Shown one piece after another: positions 41,874 to 54,276 of a DNA stretch of 64,000 nt (position 1 is the first letter of the stretch; the number at the start of each line of letters is the position of its first letter). The position numbers and the translations under genes were made by a program. Location: positions 186,001-250,000 of the forward strand of contig NZ_NSJZ01000003.1 in assembly GCF_002287065.1 (NCBI RefSeq), written 5' to 3'. Below the pieces are notes generated by a model, which ran no database searches, was not told the origin of the DNA, and saw only the letters and a program-made list of their open reading frames with translations. The stretch is from Paracoccus salipaludis. Its GTDB lineage: Bacteria > Pseudomonadota > Alphaproteobacteria > Rhodobacterales > Rhodobacteraceae.

Positions 41874-42647
41874 ATGCGCCGCTTTCCGCCCGAACGCATC
41901 ATCTGCCTGACCGAGGAAACGGTCGAAACGCTTTACCTGCTGGGCGAGGATCGCCGGATCGTCGGCGTCTCGGGTTATGCCGTCAGGCCGCCGCAGGTGC
42001 GGCGCGAGAAGCCGCGCGTCGCAGCCTTCACCTCGGCCGACATTCCGAAGATCCTGGCGCTGGAACCGGACCTGGTGCTGACCTTTTCGGACCTTCAGGC
42101 GCCCATCGTGGCCGACCTGATCCGCGAAGGCGTGACGGTCATGGCCTATAACCAGCGCGACCTCGCGGGCATCCTGGCCATGATCCGCCACCTGGGTGCC
42201 ACCGTGGGCGCGGCGGATCGGGCCGAGGCACTGGCGGCGGGCTACGAGGCGCGGCTGGCCTCTGTCGCCGCGCGCACGACAGGTCCGCGCCCCACCGTCT
42301 ATTTCGAGGAATGGGACGAGCCCATGATCTCGGGCATCCAGTGGGTGTCCGAGCTGATCGAGATCGCGGGCGGGCGCGAGGCCTTCCCTGACCTCGCGGA
42401 CAAGAAGTCCGCGCGCGACCGCATCCTCACCCCGGACCGGGTGATCGCGGCGGCCCCCGACGTGATCCTCGCGTCCTGGTGCGGCAAGAAGGTGCGCCCC
42501 GAACGCATCGCGGCTCGGCCCGGTTGGGACGCCATCCCGGCCGTGCGGAACGGGCGGATCGTCGAGATCAAGTCCTCGCTGATCCTGCAACCCGGCCCCG
42601 CCGCGCTGACCGAGGGGCTGGACGCGATCTGCGCGGCACTGGCATGA
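41874..42647 (+). CDS. Signal-less cobalamin/periplasmic-binding-type protein (BtuF-like)
   Basis: A 257-residue protein with the BtuF/FhuD-type two-lobe binding fold: RIICLTEETVETLYLLGEDRRIVGVSGYA at the start, KILALEPDLVLTFSDLQ, and EWDEPMISGIQWVSELIEIAGG. Unlike transporter components it has no signal peptide or lipobox, and no permease or ATPase gene is near. Its stop overlaps the DUF71-type gene start, and B12-dependent metH follows. A cytoplasmic corrinoid-binding or trafficking role is an inference from family and context. Confidence 0.75.
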   Translation: MRRFPPERIICLTEETVETLYLLGEDRRIVGVSGYAVRPPQVRREKPRVAAFTSADIPKILALEPDLVLTFSDLQAPIVADLIREGVTVMAYNQRDLAGILAMIRHLGATVGAADRAEALAAGYEARLASVAARTTGPRPTVYFEEWDEPMISGIQWVSELIEIAGGREAFPDLADKKSARDRILTPDRVIAAAPDVILASWCGKKVRPERIAARPGWDAIPAVRNGRIVEIKSSLILQPGPAALTEGLDAICAALA

Positions 42648-43312
42648 CCCGCCCGGCGGTGATGTCCTGGAGTTCCGGCAAGGACTGCACCCTTGCCCTG
42701 CACCGGGCGCGTCAGCAGGGGATGCTGGAGGTCGTGGCGCTGCTTTCGACCTTCAACGAAACGGCGGACCGCGTGGCCATACATGGCACGCGCCGCCCGA
42801 TCGCGCGGGCGCAAGCGCAGGCGCTGGGGCTGCCGCTGATCGAGGTCGATCTGCCCGATCCCTGCCCGAACGCGGATTACGAGTCGCGGATCGGCGCGGC
42901 GGCACTGCGGCTGAAGCAGCAGGGCATCCACGACTGGATCTTCGGCGACCTGTTCCTTGAGGATATCCGGCAGTATCGCGAGGCCAGGCTGGCGGCGCAG
43001 GGGCTTGCCGCGCATTTCCCCCTTTGGGGCGCGGACACCCGGTTGCTGGCGCAGGAGATGCTGGATCTCGGCATCGACGCGCGGATCGCGACGCTGGATC
43101 CCCGGCTGGTGCCGCGCGAGCTTTGCGGCAGCCGCTTCGACCGGGATTTCCTCGACCGGCTGCCGCCCGGCGTCGATCCCTGCGGGGAACGCGGCGAGTT
43201 TCACACGGTGGTGGGCTATGGACCCGGCTTTGCCGCGCCCCTGAAGCTGTGCCACGGAGAGACGGTCGAGCGCGGCGGGTTCGTGTACACGGACTTCGAC
43301 CTTCAGGCGTGA
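42644..43312 (+). CDS. DUF71/diphthine-ammonia ligase-type ATP-binding protein
   Basis: A 222-residue adenine-nucleotide alpha-hydrolase-fold protein with the PP-loop MSWSSGKDCTLALH near the N-terminus, ATP-binding GDLFLEDIRQYRE and a C-terminal GERGEFHTVV motif shared with diphthine-ammonia ligase. Bacteria lack diphthamide, so the bacterial members do something else; some have been linked by context to B12 or modified-nucleotide metabolism. It is translationally coupled (ATGA) to the BtuF-like gene. Confidence 0.8.
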   Translation: MTRPAVMSWSSGKDCTLALHRARQQGMLEVVALLSTFNETADRVAIHGTRRPIARAQAQALGLPLIEVDLPDPCPNADYESRIGAAALRLKQQGIHDWIFGDLFLEDIRQYREARLAAQGLAAHFPLWGADTRLLAQEMLDLGIDARIATLDPRLVPRELCGSRFDRDFLDRLPPGVDPCGERGEFHTVVGYGPGFAAPLKLCHGETVERGGFVYTDFDLQA

Positions 43313-43332
43313 GGACTGCAATGATGAAGAGG

Positions 43333-43360
43333 ATTCATGTCCGGCCTGCATGACATGAAT
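43333..43360. promoter_or_regulatory. Inverted repeat upstream of metH (candidate operator)
   Basis: A perfect 9-bp inverted repeat ATTCATGTC / GACATGAAT with a 10-bp spacer lies 55 bp before the metH ATG. It sits just upstream of a possible -10 (TATATC, 43384-43389). It may be bound by a methionine- or SAH-responsive repressor. I recognise no riboswitch fold here. Confidence 0.5.
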
Positions 43361-43415
43361 TTTCCTTTCGTTGCTCCTTGGGGTATATCACCCGGATAAT
43401 TGCCCGAGGTCCGCC

Positions 43416-47138
<3,723 letters not shown>

Positions 47139-47187
47139 CCCCTTTTCAAACGCCTCGGGCGCGGCTATGTCACGCCCACCACGGAAT

Positions 47188-47274
47188 GCGGTCGTGGCGG
47201 AATTGGTAGACGCGCAGCGTTGAGGTCGCTGTTCCTTAACCGGAGTGAAAGTTCGAGTCTTTTCGACCGCACCA
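47188..47274 (+). tRNA. tRNA-Leu(GAG)
   Basis: An 87-nt class II tRNA: acceptor stem GCGGTCG/CGACCGC, D arm GGCGGAATTGGTAGACGC, anticodon stem CAGCG/CGCTG with loop TTGAGGT (anticodon GAG), a long variable arm, T arm containing GTTCGAGTC, discriminator A and an encoded CCA. It reads CUC/CUU leucine codons. Confidence 0.96.
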
Positions 47275-47282
47275 GTGACAAG

Positions 47283-47305
47283 GGCGCCCCTCGGGGCGCC
47301 TTTTT
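47283..47305 (+). terminator. Intrinsic terminator of tRNA-Leu
   Basis: A stem GGCGCCC/GGGCGCC (extendable to 8 bp) is followed by TTTTT, 8 bp after the tRNA CCA end. This is the clearest intrinsic terminator in the window. Confidence 0.9.
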
Positions 47306-47477
47306 CGTTTGCGCGCTTGCGGTTTGCCCGCCGCTCCGGCTGCTGCCCGGGCACCTGCCCGATTCTTGCCCAAGCCTCGCTCCGCCCCCGGAACCTGCCG
47401 CATTATCACGTTGCAGCATGGGGTTTCCGTTGCATAGAGTGACGCAGCAAAGAACAGGAAGACTGGGAGCAGATGCA

Positions 47478-48578
47478 TTGACCCCGACCGGCAACGACGG
47501 ATTCGTCGTCTTCGACCACGTGCAGAAAAGCTATGATGGTCAGACTCTTGTCGTGAAGGATCTGAACCTCTCGATCGGCAAGGGCGAGTTCCTGACGATG
47601 CTGGGGCCGTCGGGTTCGGGAAAGACGACCTGCCTCATGATGCTGGCGGGGTTCGAGACCGCGACGCATGGCGAGATCCGGCTGGCAGGACGCAACATCA
47701 ACGACGTGCCCCCGCACAAGCGCGGCATCGGCATGGTGTTCCAGAACTATGCCCTGTTCCCCCACATGACCGTGGGCGAGAACCTCGCCTTTCCGCTGGA
47801 AGTGCGCGGCATGAGCAAGGCCGAGCGCGAAAGCCGCGTCATCCGGGCGCTGGACATGGTGCAGATGGGCCGCTTCCGCACCCGCCGCCCGGCGCAGCTT
47901 TCGGGCGGCCAGCAGCAGCGGATCGCACTGGCCCGCGCGCTGGTCTTCGACCCGCAGCTGGTGCTGATGGACGAGCCGCTGGGTGCCTTGGACAAGCAGC
48001 TGCGCGAGCATATGCAGTATGAAATCAAGTCGCTGCACGACAACCTTGGAATCACGGTCGTCTACGTGACCCATGACCAGGGCGAGGCGCTGACGATGTC
48101 GGACCGCATCGCCGTCTTCAACGACGGGCGCATCCAGCAGCTCGCGCCGCCCTCGGTGCTGTACGAGCAGCCGGAAAACAGCTTCGTCGCGGGCTTCATC
48201 GGCGAGAACAACAAGCTGCCCGGCACGATCGAGAAGCTGGACGGCCAGCGCGCCGAGGTCCGGCTTGCGAACGGAGAGCTGATCGACGCCACCGCCGTCA
48301 ACATCCGCGAGGTGGGGCAGCAGACGCTTGTGTCCATCCGCCCGGAGCGGGTCGAGTTCAAGCCCGACCTGATGCCGGCAGGCACCCACACGATCGACGC
48401 CGAGGTGCGCGACGTGATCTACATGGGCGACATCCTGCGGGCGCGCATGAAGGTCGCGGGCAGCGACGACTTCGTCATGAAGTTCCGCAACACGCTGGGC
48501 CAGACCCGCCTGCAGCCCGGCCAGCATATCCGCATCGGCTGGAACCCGCAGGATGCGCGGGCGCTCGATCCCGTCTGA
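47478..48578 (+). CDS. Polyamine-type ABC transporter ATP-binding protein (PotA-like)
   Basis: ATPase of the uptake operon that follows. The 366-residue chain has Walker A GPSGSGKTT, signature LSGGQQQRIALARAL, Walker B LVLMDEPLGALD and a C-terminal TOBE domain. Length and motifs match the PotA/spermidine-putrescine group. Start is uncertain: a TTG at 47478 with GGGAG 8 bp upstream gives the family N-terminus (TPTGNDGFVVFDHVQKSYDG). An in-frame ATG at 47418 would add 20 residues and lies in what looks like promoter DNA. Confidence 0.88.
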   Translation: MTPTGNDGFVVFDHVQKSYDGQTLVVKDLNLSIGKGEFLTMLGPSGSGKTTCLMMLAGFETATHGEIRLAGRNINDVPPHKRGIGMVFQNYALFPHMTVGENLAFPLEVRGMSKAERESRVIRALDMVQMGRFRTRRPAQLSGGQQQRIALARALVFDPQLVLMDEPLGALDKQLREHMQYEIKSLHDNLGITVVYVTHDQGEALTMSDRIAVFNDGRIQQLAPPSVLYEQPENSFVAGFIGENNKLPGTIEKLDGQRAEVRLANGELIDATAVNIREVGQQTLVSIRPERVEFKPDLMPAGTHTIDAEVRDVIYMGDILRARMKVAGSDDFVMKFRNTLGQTRLQPGQHIRIGWNPQDARALDPV

Positions 48579-48606
48579 ACAAACCAACGATAAAGGGAGG
48601 CTAACA

Positions 48607-49689
48607 ATGAAGAAACTTCTGATCGCCACCACCGCGTTCGCCGCTCTGGCGACGGCGGCCTCGGCCCAAAGCGGCGGCGTGCTGAACGTGCTGGACTGGG
48701 GCGGGGCCTACGGCCAGTCCCACGCCGTCGCCTACAACGCGCCCTTCGAGGCCGAAACGGGCATCCGCATCACCGTGGCCGACGCCGACAATCCGGCGAC
48801 CCCGATCAAGGCGATGGTCGAGGCGGGCAACGTCACCGCCGACGTGGCCTCGGTCGAATATGCCGACGCCGTGCGCCTGTGCGACGAGGGCGCGCTTGAG
48901 CAGATCGACCCTTCGGTCCTGAGCGCGGCGGCCGATGGGACCGCGGCGGCGGATGACTTCATCGAGGGCGCGATCACGGACTGCTTCGTGGCGACGGACG
49001 TTTATTCGATGGTCCTGGCCTATGACGACAGCAAGTTCCCCGACGCCAAGCCCGCAAGCCCGGCCGATTTCTTCGACACCGCCAAGTTCCCCGGCAAGCG
49101 CACCATGCGCAAGGGCGCCAAGTTCAACCTGGAACTGGCGCTGATGGCGGACGGCGTGGCGCCGGCCGAGGTTTACGACGTGCTGGCGACGCCCGAGGGC
49201 GTGGACCGCGCCTTTGCCAAGCTCGACACGATCAAGAACGACGTGATCTGGTGGGAAGCGGGCGCCCAGCCGCCGCAGCTTCTGGCGGATGGCGAGGTCA
49301 CGATGGCCTATGCCTTCAACGGCCGGATCTTCAACGCCGCCATCGGCGAGAACAAGCCGTTCAACATCATCTGGAACGGCCAGATCTACGAGATGGAAGG
49401 CTGGGTCATTCCCAAGGGCGCGCCGAACAAGGACAACGCACTGAAATACATCGAGTTCTCGACCCGTCCCGAGCAGCTTGCCAAGGCCGCCGAGCACATC
49501 AGCTACGGCCCGCCGCGCAAGTCCTCGGCCTCGCTGGTCGGCAATGTCGCGGGCAAGGACGTGCCGATGAGCCCGCACCTGCCGACCTCGCCCGGCAACA
49601 TCGAGCAGGGGATCGCCTCGAACCTCGACTTCTGGGTCGATCACGACGGCGAGCTGAGCGAGCGTTTCAACGCCTGGCTGGCGGGCTGA
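48607..49689 (+). CDS. Extracellular polyamine-type solute-binding protein, paralogue 1
   Basis: Periplasmic binding protein of the PotD/PotF-like family. The 360-residue precursor has a signal peptide MKKLLIATTAFAALATAASA cleaved before QSGG, then LNVLDWGGAYGQSHA and a two-lobe binding fold. AAAGGGAGG precedes the ATG. It is the first of three tandem paralogues that share long conserved stretches, such as DFFDTAKFPGKR and WWEAGAQPPQLLADGEV. Substrate class is inferred from the operon; it could be polyamine or another small cation. Confidence 0.9.
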   Translation: MKKLLIATTAFAALATAASAQSGGVLNVLDWGGAYGQSHAVAYNAPFEAETGIRITVADADNPATPIKAMVEAGNVTADVASVEYADAVRLCDEGALEQIDPSVLSAAADGTAAADDFIEGAITDCFVATDVYSMVLAYDDSKFPDAKPASPADFFDTAKFPGKRTMRKGAKFNLELALMADGVAPAEVYDVLATPEGVDRAFAKLDTIKNDVIWWEAGAQPPQLLADGEVTMAYAFNGRIFNAAIGENKPFNIIWNGQIYEMEGWVIPKGAPNKDNALKYIEFSTRPEQLAKAAEHISYGPPRKSSASLVGNVAGKDVPMSPHLPTSPGNIEQGIASNLDFWVDHDGELSERFNAWLAG

Positions 49690-49753
49690 CGTTTCGGCGG
49701 CGCCGCCCCGGCGCGGTGCCGCCACCATTCTCGAGGTTGCGAAAGAGCGGACC

Positions 49754-50833
49754 ATGAAAAGACGACTGATCGCGGGCACGGCGCTGGCGCTGATCGCCGC
49801 CGGCACGGCGCAGGCGCAGGACTCGATCAACATTACCACCTATGGCGGCGCCTTTGCCGCGGCGGTGAACGAGGCCTATGCCCGGCCGTTCACGGAAGCC
49901 ACCGGCATCCAGGCCAACATGGTGGACAACTCGGACCCGCCGGCCAAGCTGAAGGCCGAGGTCGAGGCGGGCAACGTCACCAGCGACGTTTACGACGTCG
50001 AGCAGTCCGACGTGATCCGACTGTGCGACGAGGGCCTGATCGAGCCGATCGACCCGGCGGCGCTGCCCGCCGCAGCCGACGGGACGCCCGCCGCGGACGA
50101 CTACCTGCCGCAGGCGCTGCACGACTGCGCGACGGCCATCATGGTGTGGTCCACCGTGATCGCCTATGACACCTCGGCCTTCCCGAACGGCGCGCCCGCG
50201 ACGGTGGCCGACTTCTTCGACACCGCCAAGTTCCCCGGCAAGCGCGGCATCATCAAGCGCCCGAAATACGCGCTGGAATTCGCGCTGCTCGGCGACGGCG
50301 TGGCCCCGGACGAGGTTTACGACGTGCTGTCGACGGACGAGGGCGTGGACCGCGCCTTTGCCAAGCTGGACACGATCAAGGACCAGGTGGTCTGGTGGGA
50401 AGCGGGCGCGCAGGCGCCGCAGCTTCTGGCCGACAAGGAGGTCTCGATGACGCTGGCCTACAACGGCCGGATCTTCGACGCCATCGTTGACGAGGGCAAG
50501 CCCTTCGGCTTCGTCTGGGACGGGGCGAACCTCGACATGGACTACTGGGTGATCCCCAAGGGCGCGCCCGACATGGAAAAGTCGATGAAGTTCATCGCCT
50601 TCGCCTCGGACCCGGCGCGCCAGGCGGACCTGTCGAAATACATCGCCTATGGCCCGCCGCGGAAATCGGCGGCGGCGAATGTCGGCACCTACAAGGACGG
50701 CACCACCGAGATGGCGCCCTACCTGCCGACGACGCCCGCGAATGCCGAGAAGGCGCTGGTCAACGACGCCGCCTTCTGGGCCGACCACGGGACCGAGCTG
50801 ACCGAGCGTTTCAACGCCTGGCTGGCAAGCTGA
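49754..50833 (+). CDS. Extracellular polyamine-type solute-binding protein, paralogue 2
   Basis: A 359-residue precursor with signal peptide MKRRLIAGTALALIAAGTAQA and mature start QDSINITTYGGAFAAAV. It is strongly similar to paralogue 1 (shared DFFDTAKFPGKRG and EGVDRAFAKLDTIK), though the N-terminal lobe and ligand-contacting loops differ (TTYGG versus LDWGG). This suggests duplication followed by specificity change. It lies 64 bp after paralogue 1. Confidence 0.9.
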   Translation: MKRRLIAGTALALIAAGTAQAQDSINITTYGGAFAAAVNEAYARPFTEATGIQANMVDNSDPPAKLKAEVEAGNVTSDVYDVEQSDVIRLCDEGLIEPIDPAALPAAADGTPAADDYLPQALHDCATAIMVWSTVIAYDTSAFPNGAPATVADFFDTAKFPGKRGIIKRPKYALEFALLGDGVAPDEVYDVLSTDEGVDRAFAKLDTIKDQVVWWEAGAQAPQLLADKEVSMTLAYNGRIFDAIVDEGKPFGFVWDGANLDMDYWVIPKGAPDMEKSMKFIAFASDPARQADLSKYIAYGPPRKSAAANVGTYKDGTTEMAPYLPTTPANAEKALVNDAAFWADHGTELTERFNAWLAS

Positions 50834-50889
50834 CCCCCTTGCGCCGGGGCGCCCGACGCGCGCCCCGGCCGCTTCGACAAGATGGACCG

Positions 50890-51966
50890 ATGCCCAGATC
50901 GCTGACCCTTGCCGCCACGTTGCTTGCCACGCCCGCGCTTGCGCAGCAGGACCCGCTGACGATCCTGTCCTGGGGCGGGGACTTCGCGGCCATGCAGGAC
51001 CAGGCCATGGCGCAGCCGTTCTCGGCGCGGACCGGAATACCGGTGCGCTTTGTCGACACGGACGACCCGGCGGGCATGGTCAAGACGCAGGTCGACGCGG
51101 GCAATGTCACCGCCGACCTGGCCAGCGTGGGGCAGGGCGCGGGGATGCGCCTGTGCGACGAGGGCGACGCCCTGCCGATCGATCCGGCCAGCCTCGTGCC
51201 GCCGCCCGGGGGCGGGCCGGTCGCGCAGGATTTCCTGCCGCGCACGCTGACAGACTGCTTTGTCGCCACGGACATCTATTCGACCGTGATCGCCTATGAC
51301 GCCGGGAAGCTGGCGCAGTCGCCGACCTCGGCCGCCGATTTCTTCGATCTCGAACGCTTCCCCGGCCGCCGGGGCCTCGGCCGCACCCCTCAGTTCACGA
51401 TGGAGCTTGCGCTGGTCGGCGACGGCGTGCCGCTGGACCGGGTCTATGCCGTGCTTGCGACGCCCGAGGGGGTGGAGCGCGCGCTGGCGAAGCTCGACAG
51501 CATCCGCGACCAGATCGTCTGGTGGGAGGCGGGGGCCCAGCCGATCCAGCTGCTTGCCGATGGCGAGGTGGCGATGACCCACGCCTACAACGGGCGCATC
51601 TTCAAGGCCGCGCAGGTCGACGGGCTGCCGCTGTCGATCCTGTGGGACGCGCAGATGATGGAGGTCGAGGGCTGGGTGATCCCCAGGGGCGCGCCGAACC
51701 TCGATGCGGCAAGGGAGTTCGTCTCCTTCTCGACCTCGCCCGCCGTGCTGGCCCGCGCGGCCGAGATCCTGCCCTATGGCCCTCCGCGCCGCTCGGCGCA
51801 GGCGATGGTCGGCAACTTCCTGGGCGACGGCACGACGCCGATGGGCCCGCACCTGCCGACCGCGTCCCGGAACATGACCAATGCCCTGTTCGTGGACCCG
51901 GCCTTCTGGGCCGACCACGAAACCGAGCTGCGCGCCCGCTTCACGGCGTGGCTGGGCAGCGAGTGA
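50890..51966 (+). CDS. Extracellular polyamine-type solute-binding protein, paralogue 3
   Basis: A 358-residue precursor with a short signal peptide (MPRSLTLAATLLATPALA, cleaved before QQDP) and mature start LTILSWGGDFAAMQ. It is the most diverged of the three: DFFDLERFPGRRG replaces DFFDTAKFPGKRG, but WWEAGAQPIQLLADGEV and YGPPRRSAQ keep the family pattern. The ATG at 50890 is chosen because it begins the signal peptide; an upstream frame adds an Arg-rich leader. It lies 37 bp before the first permease gene. Confidence 0.88.
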   Translation: MPRSLTLAATLLATPALAQQDPLTILSWGGDFAAMQDQAMAQPFSARTGIPVRFVDTDDPAGMVKTQVDAGNVTADLASVGQGAGMRLCDEGDALPIDPASLVPPPGGGPVAQDFLPRTLTDCFVATDIYSTVIAYDAGKLAQSPTSAADFFDLERFPGRRGLGRTPQFTMELALVGDGVPLDRVYAVLATPEGVERALAKLDSIRDQIVWWEAGAQPIQLLADGEVAMTHAYNGRIFKAAQVDGLPLSILWDAQMMEVEGWVIPRGAPNLDAAREFVSFSTSPAVLARAAEILPYGPPRRSAQAMVGNFLGDGTTPMGPHLPTASRNMTNALFVDPAFWADHETELRARFTAWLGSE

Positions 51967-52003
51967 CGAACGGCCTCCGGGCCGCAACGACCAAAGGACC
52001 GAC

Positions 52004-53299
52004 ATGGCCACTGCTCTCGATCCCCATGCCGCCGTGGTTAGCGGAGCTTCCGGCGCAAGCCCGCGGCTGACCACCGCCGACGGCCAGCCGCTTGCCCGCG
52101 CGCTGGCCCGCAGCTCGGCACGGGCGCGCAGGCGGGCCTTCCTGCTGGTGGCGCCGCTGCTGCTGTTCGTGGTCGTCACCTTCGTGATCCCGATCGGGCA
52201 GATGCTGCACCGTTCGATCTACAACGACGGCTTTTCGGCCAACATGCCGCAGGTTTCGGCCTGGTTCGCCGAGAACCCGACCGGCACCCAGCCCGACGAG
52301 GCCGCCTATGCCGCGCTTGCCGCCGACCTGACCGCTGCCGCCGAGGCCCGCACCATCGGCGTCGTCGGCACCCGCATGAACTACGACGTGCCCGGCACGC
52401 GGTCGCTGTTCACCTCGACGGGGCGCAAGGCGCGCGCCGGTTTCGAACCCCCCTTCCGCGAGGCGCTGATCGAGGCCGACGAGGACTGGGCCGATCCGAC
52501 CCTGTGGCGCGCGATGCGCTCGGCCTCGACGGCCTACACGGCGAACTTCTACCTGGCCGCCGTGGACCGGACGCGCGACGATGAAAACAACATCGTGCGG
52601 GTGCCCGAGCGGCAGCAGGTCTATGTCATGCTGTTCCAGCGCACCTTCTGGCTGTCGCTGCTGATCACCGGGCTGACCTTTCTTCTGGGCTTTCCCATCG
52701 CGCACCTGCTGGCGACCCTTCCGATGCGCAAGTCGAACCTGCTGATGATCCTGGTGCTTCTGCCCTTCTGGACCTCGCTTCTGGTGCGGACCACGGCCTG
52801 GATGGTCCTGCTGCAGCAGCAGGGCGTGGTGAACGACATCCTCGTCTGGCTGGGCGTGGTCGGGCAGGACGGGCGGCTGAAGCTGATCTACAACCAGGTC
52901 GGCACGATCATCGCCATGACGCATATCCTGCTGCCCTTCATGATCCTGCCGCTGTATTCCGTGATGCGGACGATCAACCCCAGCTATGTGCGCGCAGCCC
53001 GCAGCCTCGGGGCGTCAAGCTGGACCGCCTTCCGGCGCGTGTATTTCCCGCAGACCCTGCCGGGGCTGGGGGCGGGGGCGCTGCTCGTCTTCATCCTGGC
53101 GGTCGGCTACTACATCACGCCGGCGCTGGTGGGCGGTTCCTCGGGGCAGCTCATCTCGAACATGATCGCCATGCACATGACCGAGACGCTGAACTGGTCG
53201 ATGGCCGCCGCGCTGGCCGCCATCCTGCTGGCGAGCGTCCTTGTCCTTTACTGGATCTACGACCGGCTGGTCGGGATCGACAATCTCAAGCTGGGGTAA
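52004..53299 (+). CDS. Polyamine-type ABC transporter permease (PotB-like)
   Basis: A 431-residue inner-membrane permease with six or more membrane segments and the binding-protein-dependent transport signature (EAA-like loop AARSLGASSWTAFRRVYFPQTLPGL). It carries a long periplasmic insertion (about residues 75-205) between the first and second membrane segments, as in larger PotB/PotH relatives. It precedes the second permease by 5 bp. Confidence 0.9.
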   Translation: MATALDPHAAVVSGASGASPRLTTADGQPLARALARSSARARRRAFLLVAPLLLFVVVTFVIPIGQMLHRSIYNDGFSANMPQVSAWFAENPTGTQPDEAAYAALAADLTAAAEARTIGVVGTRMNYDVPGTRSLFTSTGRKARAGFEPPFREALIEADEDWADPTLWRAMRSASTAYTANFYLAAVDRTRDDENNIVRVPERQQVYVMLFQRTFWLSLLITGLTFLLGFPIAHLLATLPMRKSNLLMILVLLPFWTSLLVRTTAWMVLLQQQGVVNDILVWLGVVGQDGRLKLIYNQVGTIIAMTHILLPFMILPLYSVMRTINPSYVRAARSLGASSWTAFRRVYFPQTLPGLGAGALLVFILAVGYYITPALVGGSSGQLISNMIAMHMTETLNWSMAAALAAILLASVLVLYWIYDRLVGIDNLKLG

Positions 53300-53304
53300 T
53301 CCGA

Positions 53305-54276
53305 ATGGCGCTGCCGACCTACGCCTCGCCGCTGGAGCGGATCTGGCACTGGACCTACCTTGCGATCTGCGTGGCGATCTTCTTCTTCCTGATCGCGCCC
53401 ATCGTCGTGGTGATCCCGCTCAGCTTCAATGCCGAGCCCTATTTCACCTTCACCGAGAAGATGCGGTCCTTCGACCCCGAGGGCTATTCGCTGCGCTGGT
53501 ATGACACGCTGCTGACCTTCGGCATGACGAACCCCGACGCGCCGCGCGACACCAGCTGGTGGGGGGATGTCTGGAACAACGCCCGCTGGGTCGGCGCGGC
53601 GAAGAACTCGATCATCATCGGGGTCTTCTCGACGATCTTGGCGACGGTGCTGGGGACCCTGGCGGCGCTGGGTCTGTCGCGGCCCGAGATGCCCTTCCGG
53701 CGGCTGATCATGGCGATCCTGATCTCGCCCATGATCGTGCCGATCATCATCACGGCGACGGGGATGTTCTTCTTCTACTCGTCGGCCTGCGTGGACACGA
53801 CCTCGACCTTCGGACGGCTGCTGGCGCCGGTCCTGTCGAACTCGGGCTGCCTGGCGAACACCTACCTCGGCGTGATCCTGGCCCATGCGACCCTGGGGAT
53901 CCCCTTCGTCATCATCACGGTCACGGCGACGCTGATCGGCTTCGACCAGTCGCTGAACCGGGCGGCGGCCTCGCTGGGGGCGAACCCGCGGACGACCTTC
54001 TTCAAGGTCACGATGCCGCTGATCCTGCCGGGCGTGATCTCGGGCGCGCTGTTCGCATTCGTCACCTCCTTCGACGAGGTGGTGGCCGTTCTGTTCATCG
54101 CCGGTCCCGACCAGCAGACCATCCCGCGCCAGATGTGGAACGGCATCCGCGAGCAGATCAGCCCCGCGATCCTTGCCGTCGCCACGCTGCTGGTGATCTT
54201 CTCGATCGCGCTGCTGGCCACGGTCGAGGTGCTGCGCCGCCGGGGCGAGCGGCTGCGCGGCCTGACACCGGCATGA
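53305..54276 (+). CDS. Polyamine-type ABC transporter permease (PotC-like)
   Basis: A 323-residue inner-membrane permease with six membrane segments and the EAA-loop region AAASLGANPRTTFFKVTMPLILPGV. An extra periplasmic insertion follows the first segment. Its stop overlaps the hemerythrin gene start (ATGA), placing that gene in the same transcript. Confidence 0.9.
   Translation: MALPTYASPLERIWHWTYLAICVAIFFFLIAPIVVVIPLSFNAEPYFTFTEKMRSFDPEGYSLRWYDTLLTFGMTNPDAPRDTSWWGDVWNNARWVGAAKNSIIIGVFSTILATVLGTLAALGLSRPEMPFRRLIMAILISPMIVPIIITATGMFFFYSSACVDTTSTFGRLLAPVLSNSGCLANTYLGVILAHATLGIPFVIITVTATLIGFDQSLNRAAASLGANPRTTFFKVTMPLILPGVISGALFAFVTSFDEVVAVLFIAGPDQQTIPRQMWNGIREQISPAILAVATLLVIFSIALLATVEVLRRRGERLRGLTPA

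Noticed and set aside
43313..43415. SAM, SAH or cobalamin riboswitch upstream of metH
   Set aside because: The gap is only about 100 bp and shows an inverted repeat but none of the conserved riboswitch cores I would recognise, such as a B12 box.
47188..47310. tRNA-Leu as an attachment site for an integrated element
   Set aside because: No integrase, no repeated 3' tRNA segment and no change in gene content follow; the next genes are an ordinary ABC operon.
47418..47477. ATG at 47418 as the start of the PotA-like gene
   Set aside because: The extra 20 residues show no family similarity and the DNA looks like promoter sequence; the TTG at 47478 has a well-placed ribosome-binding site, although this is not certain.
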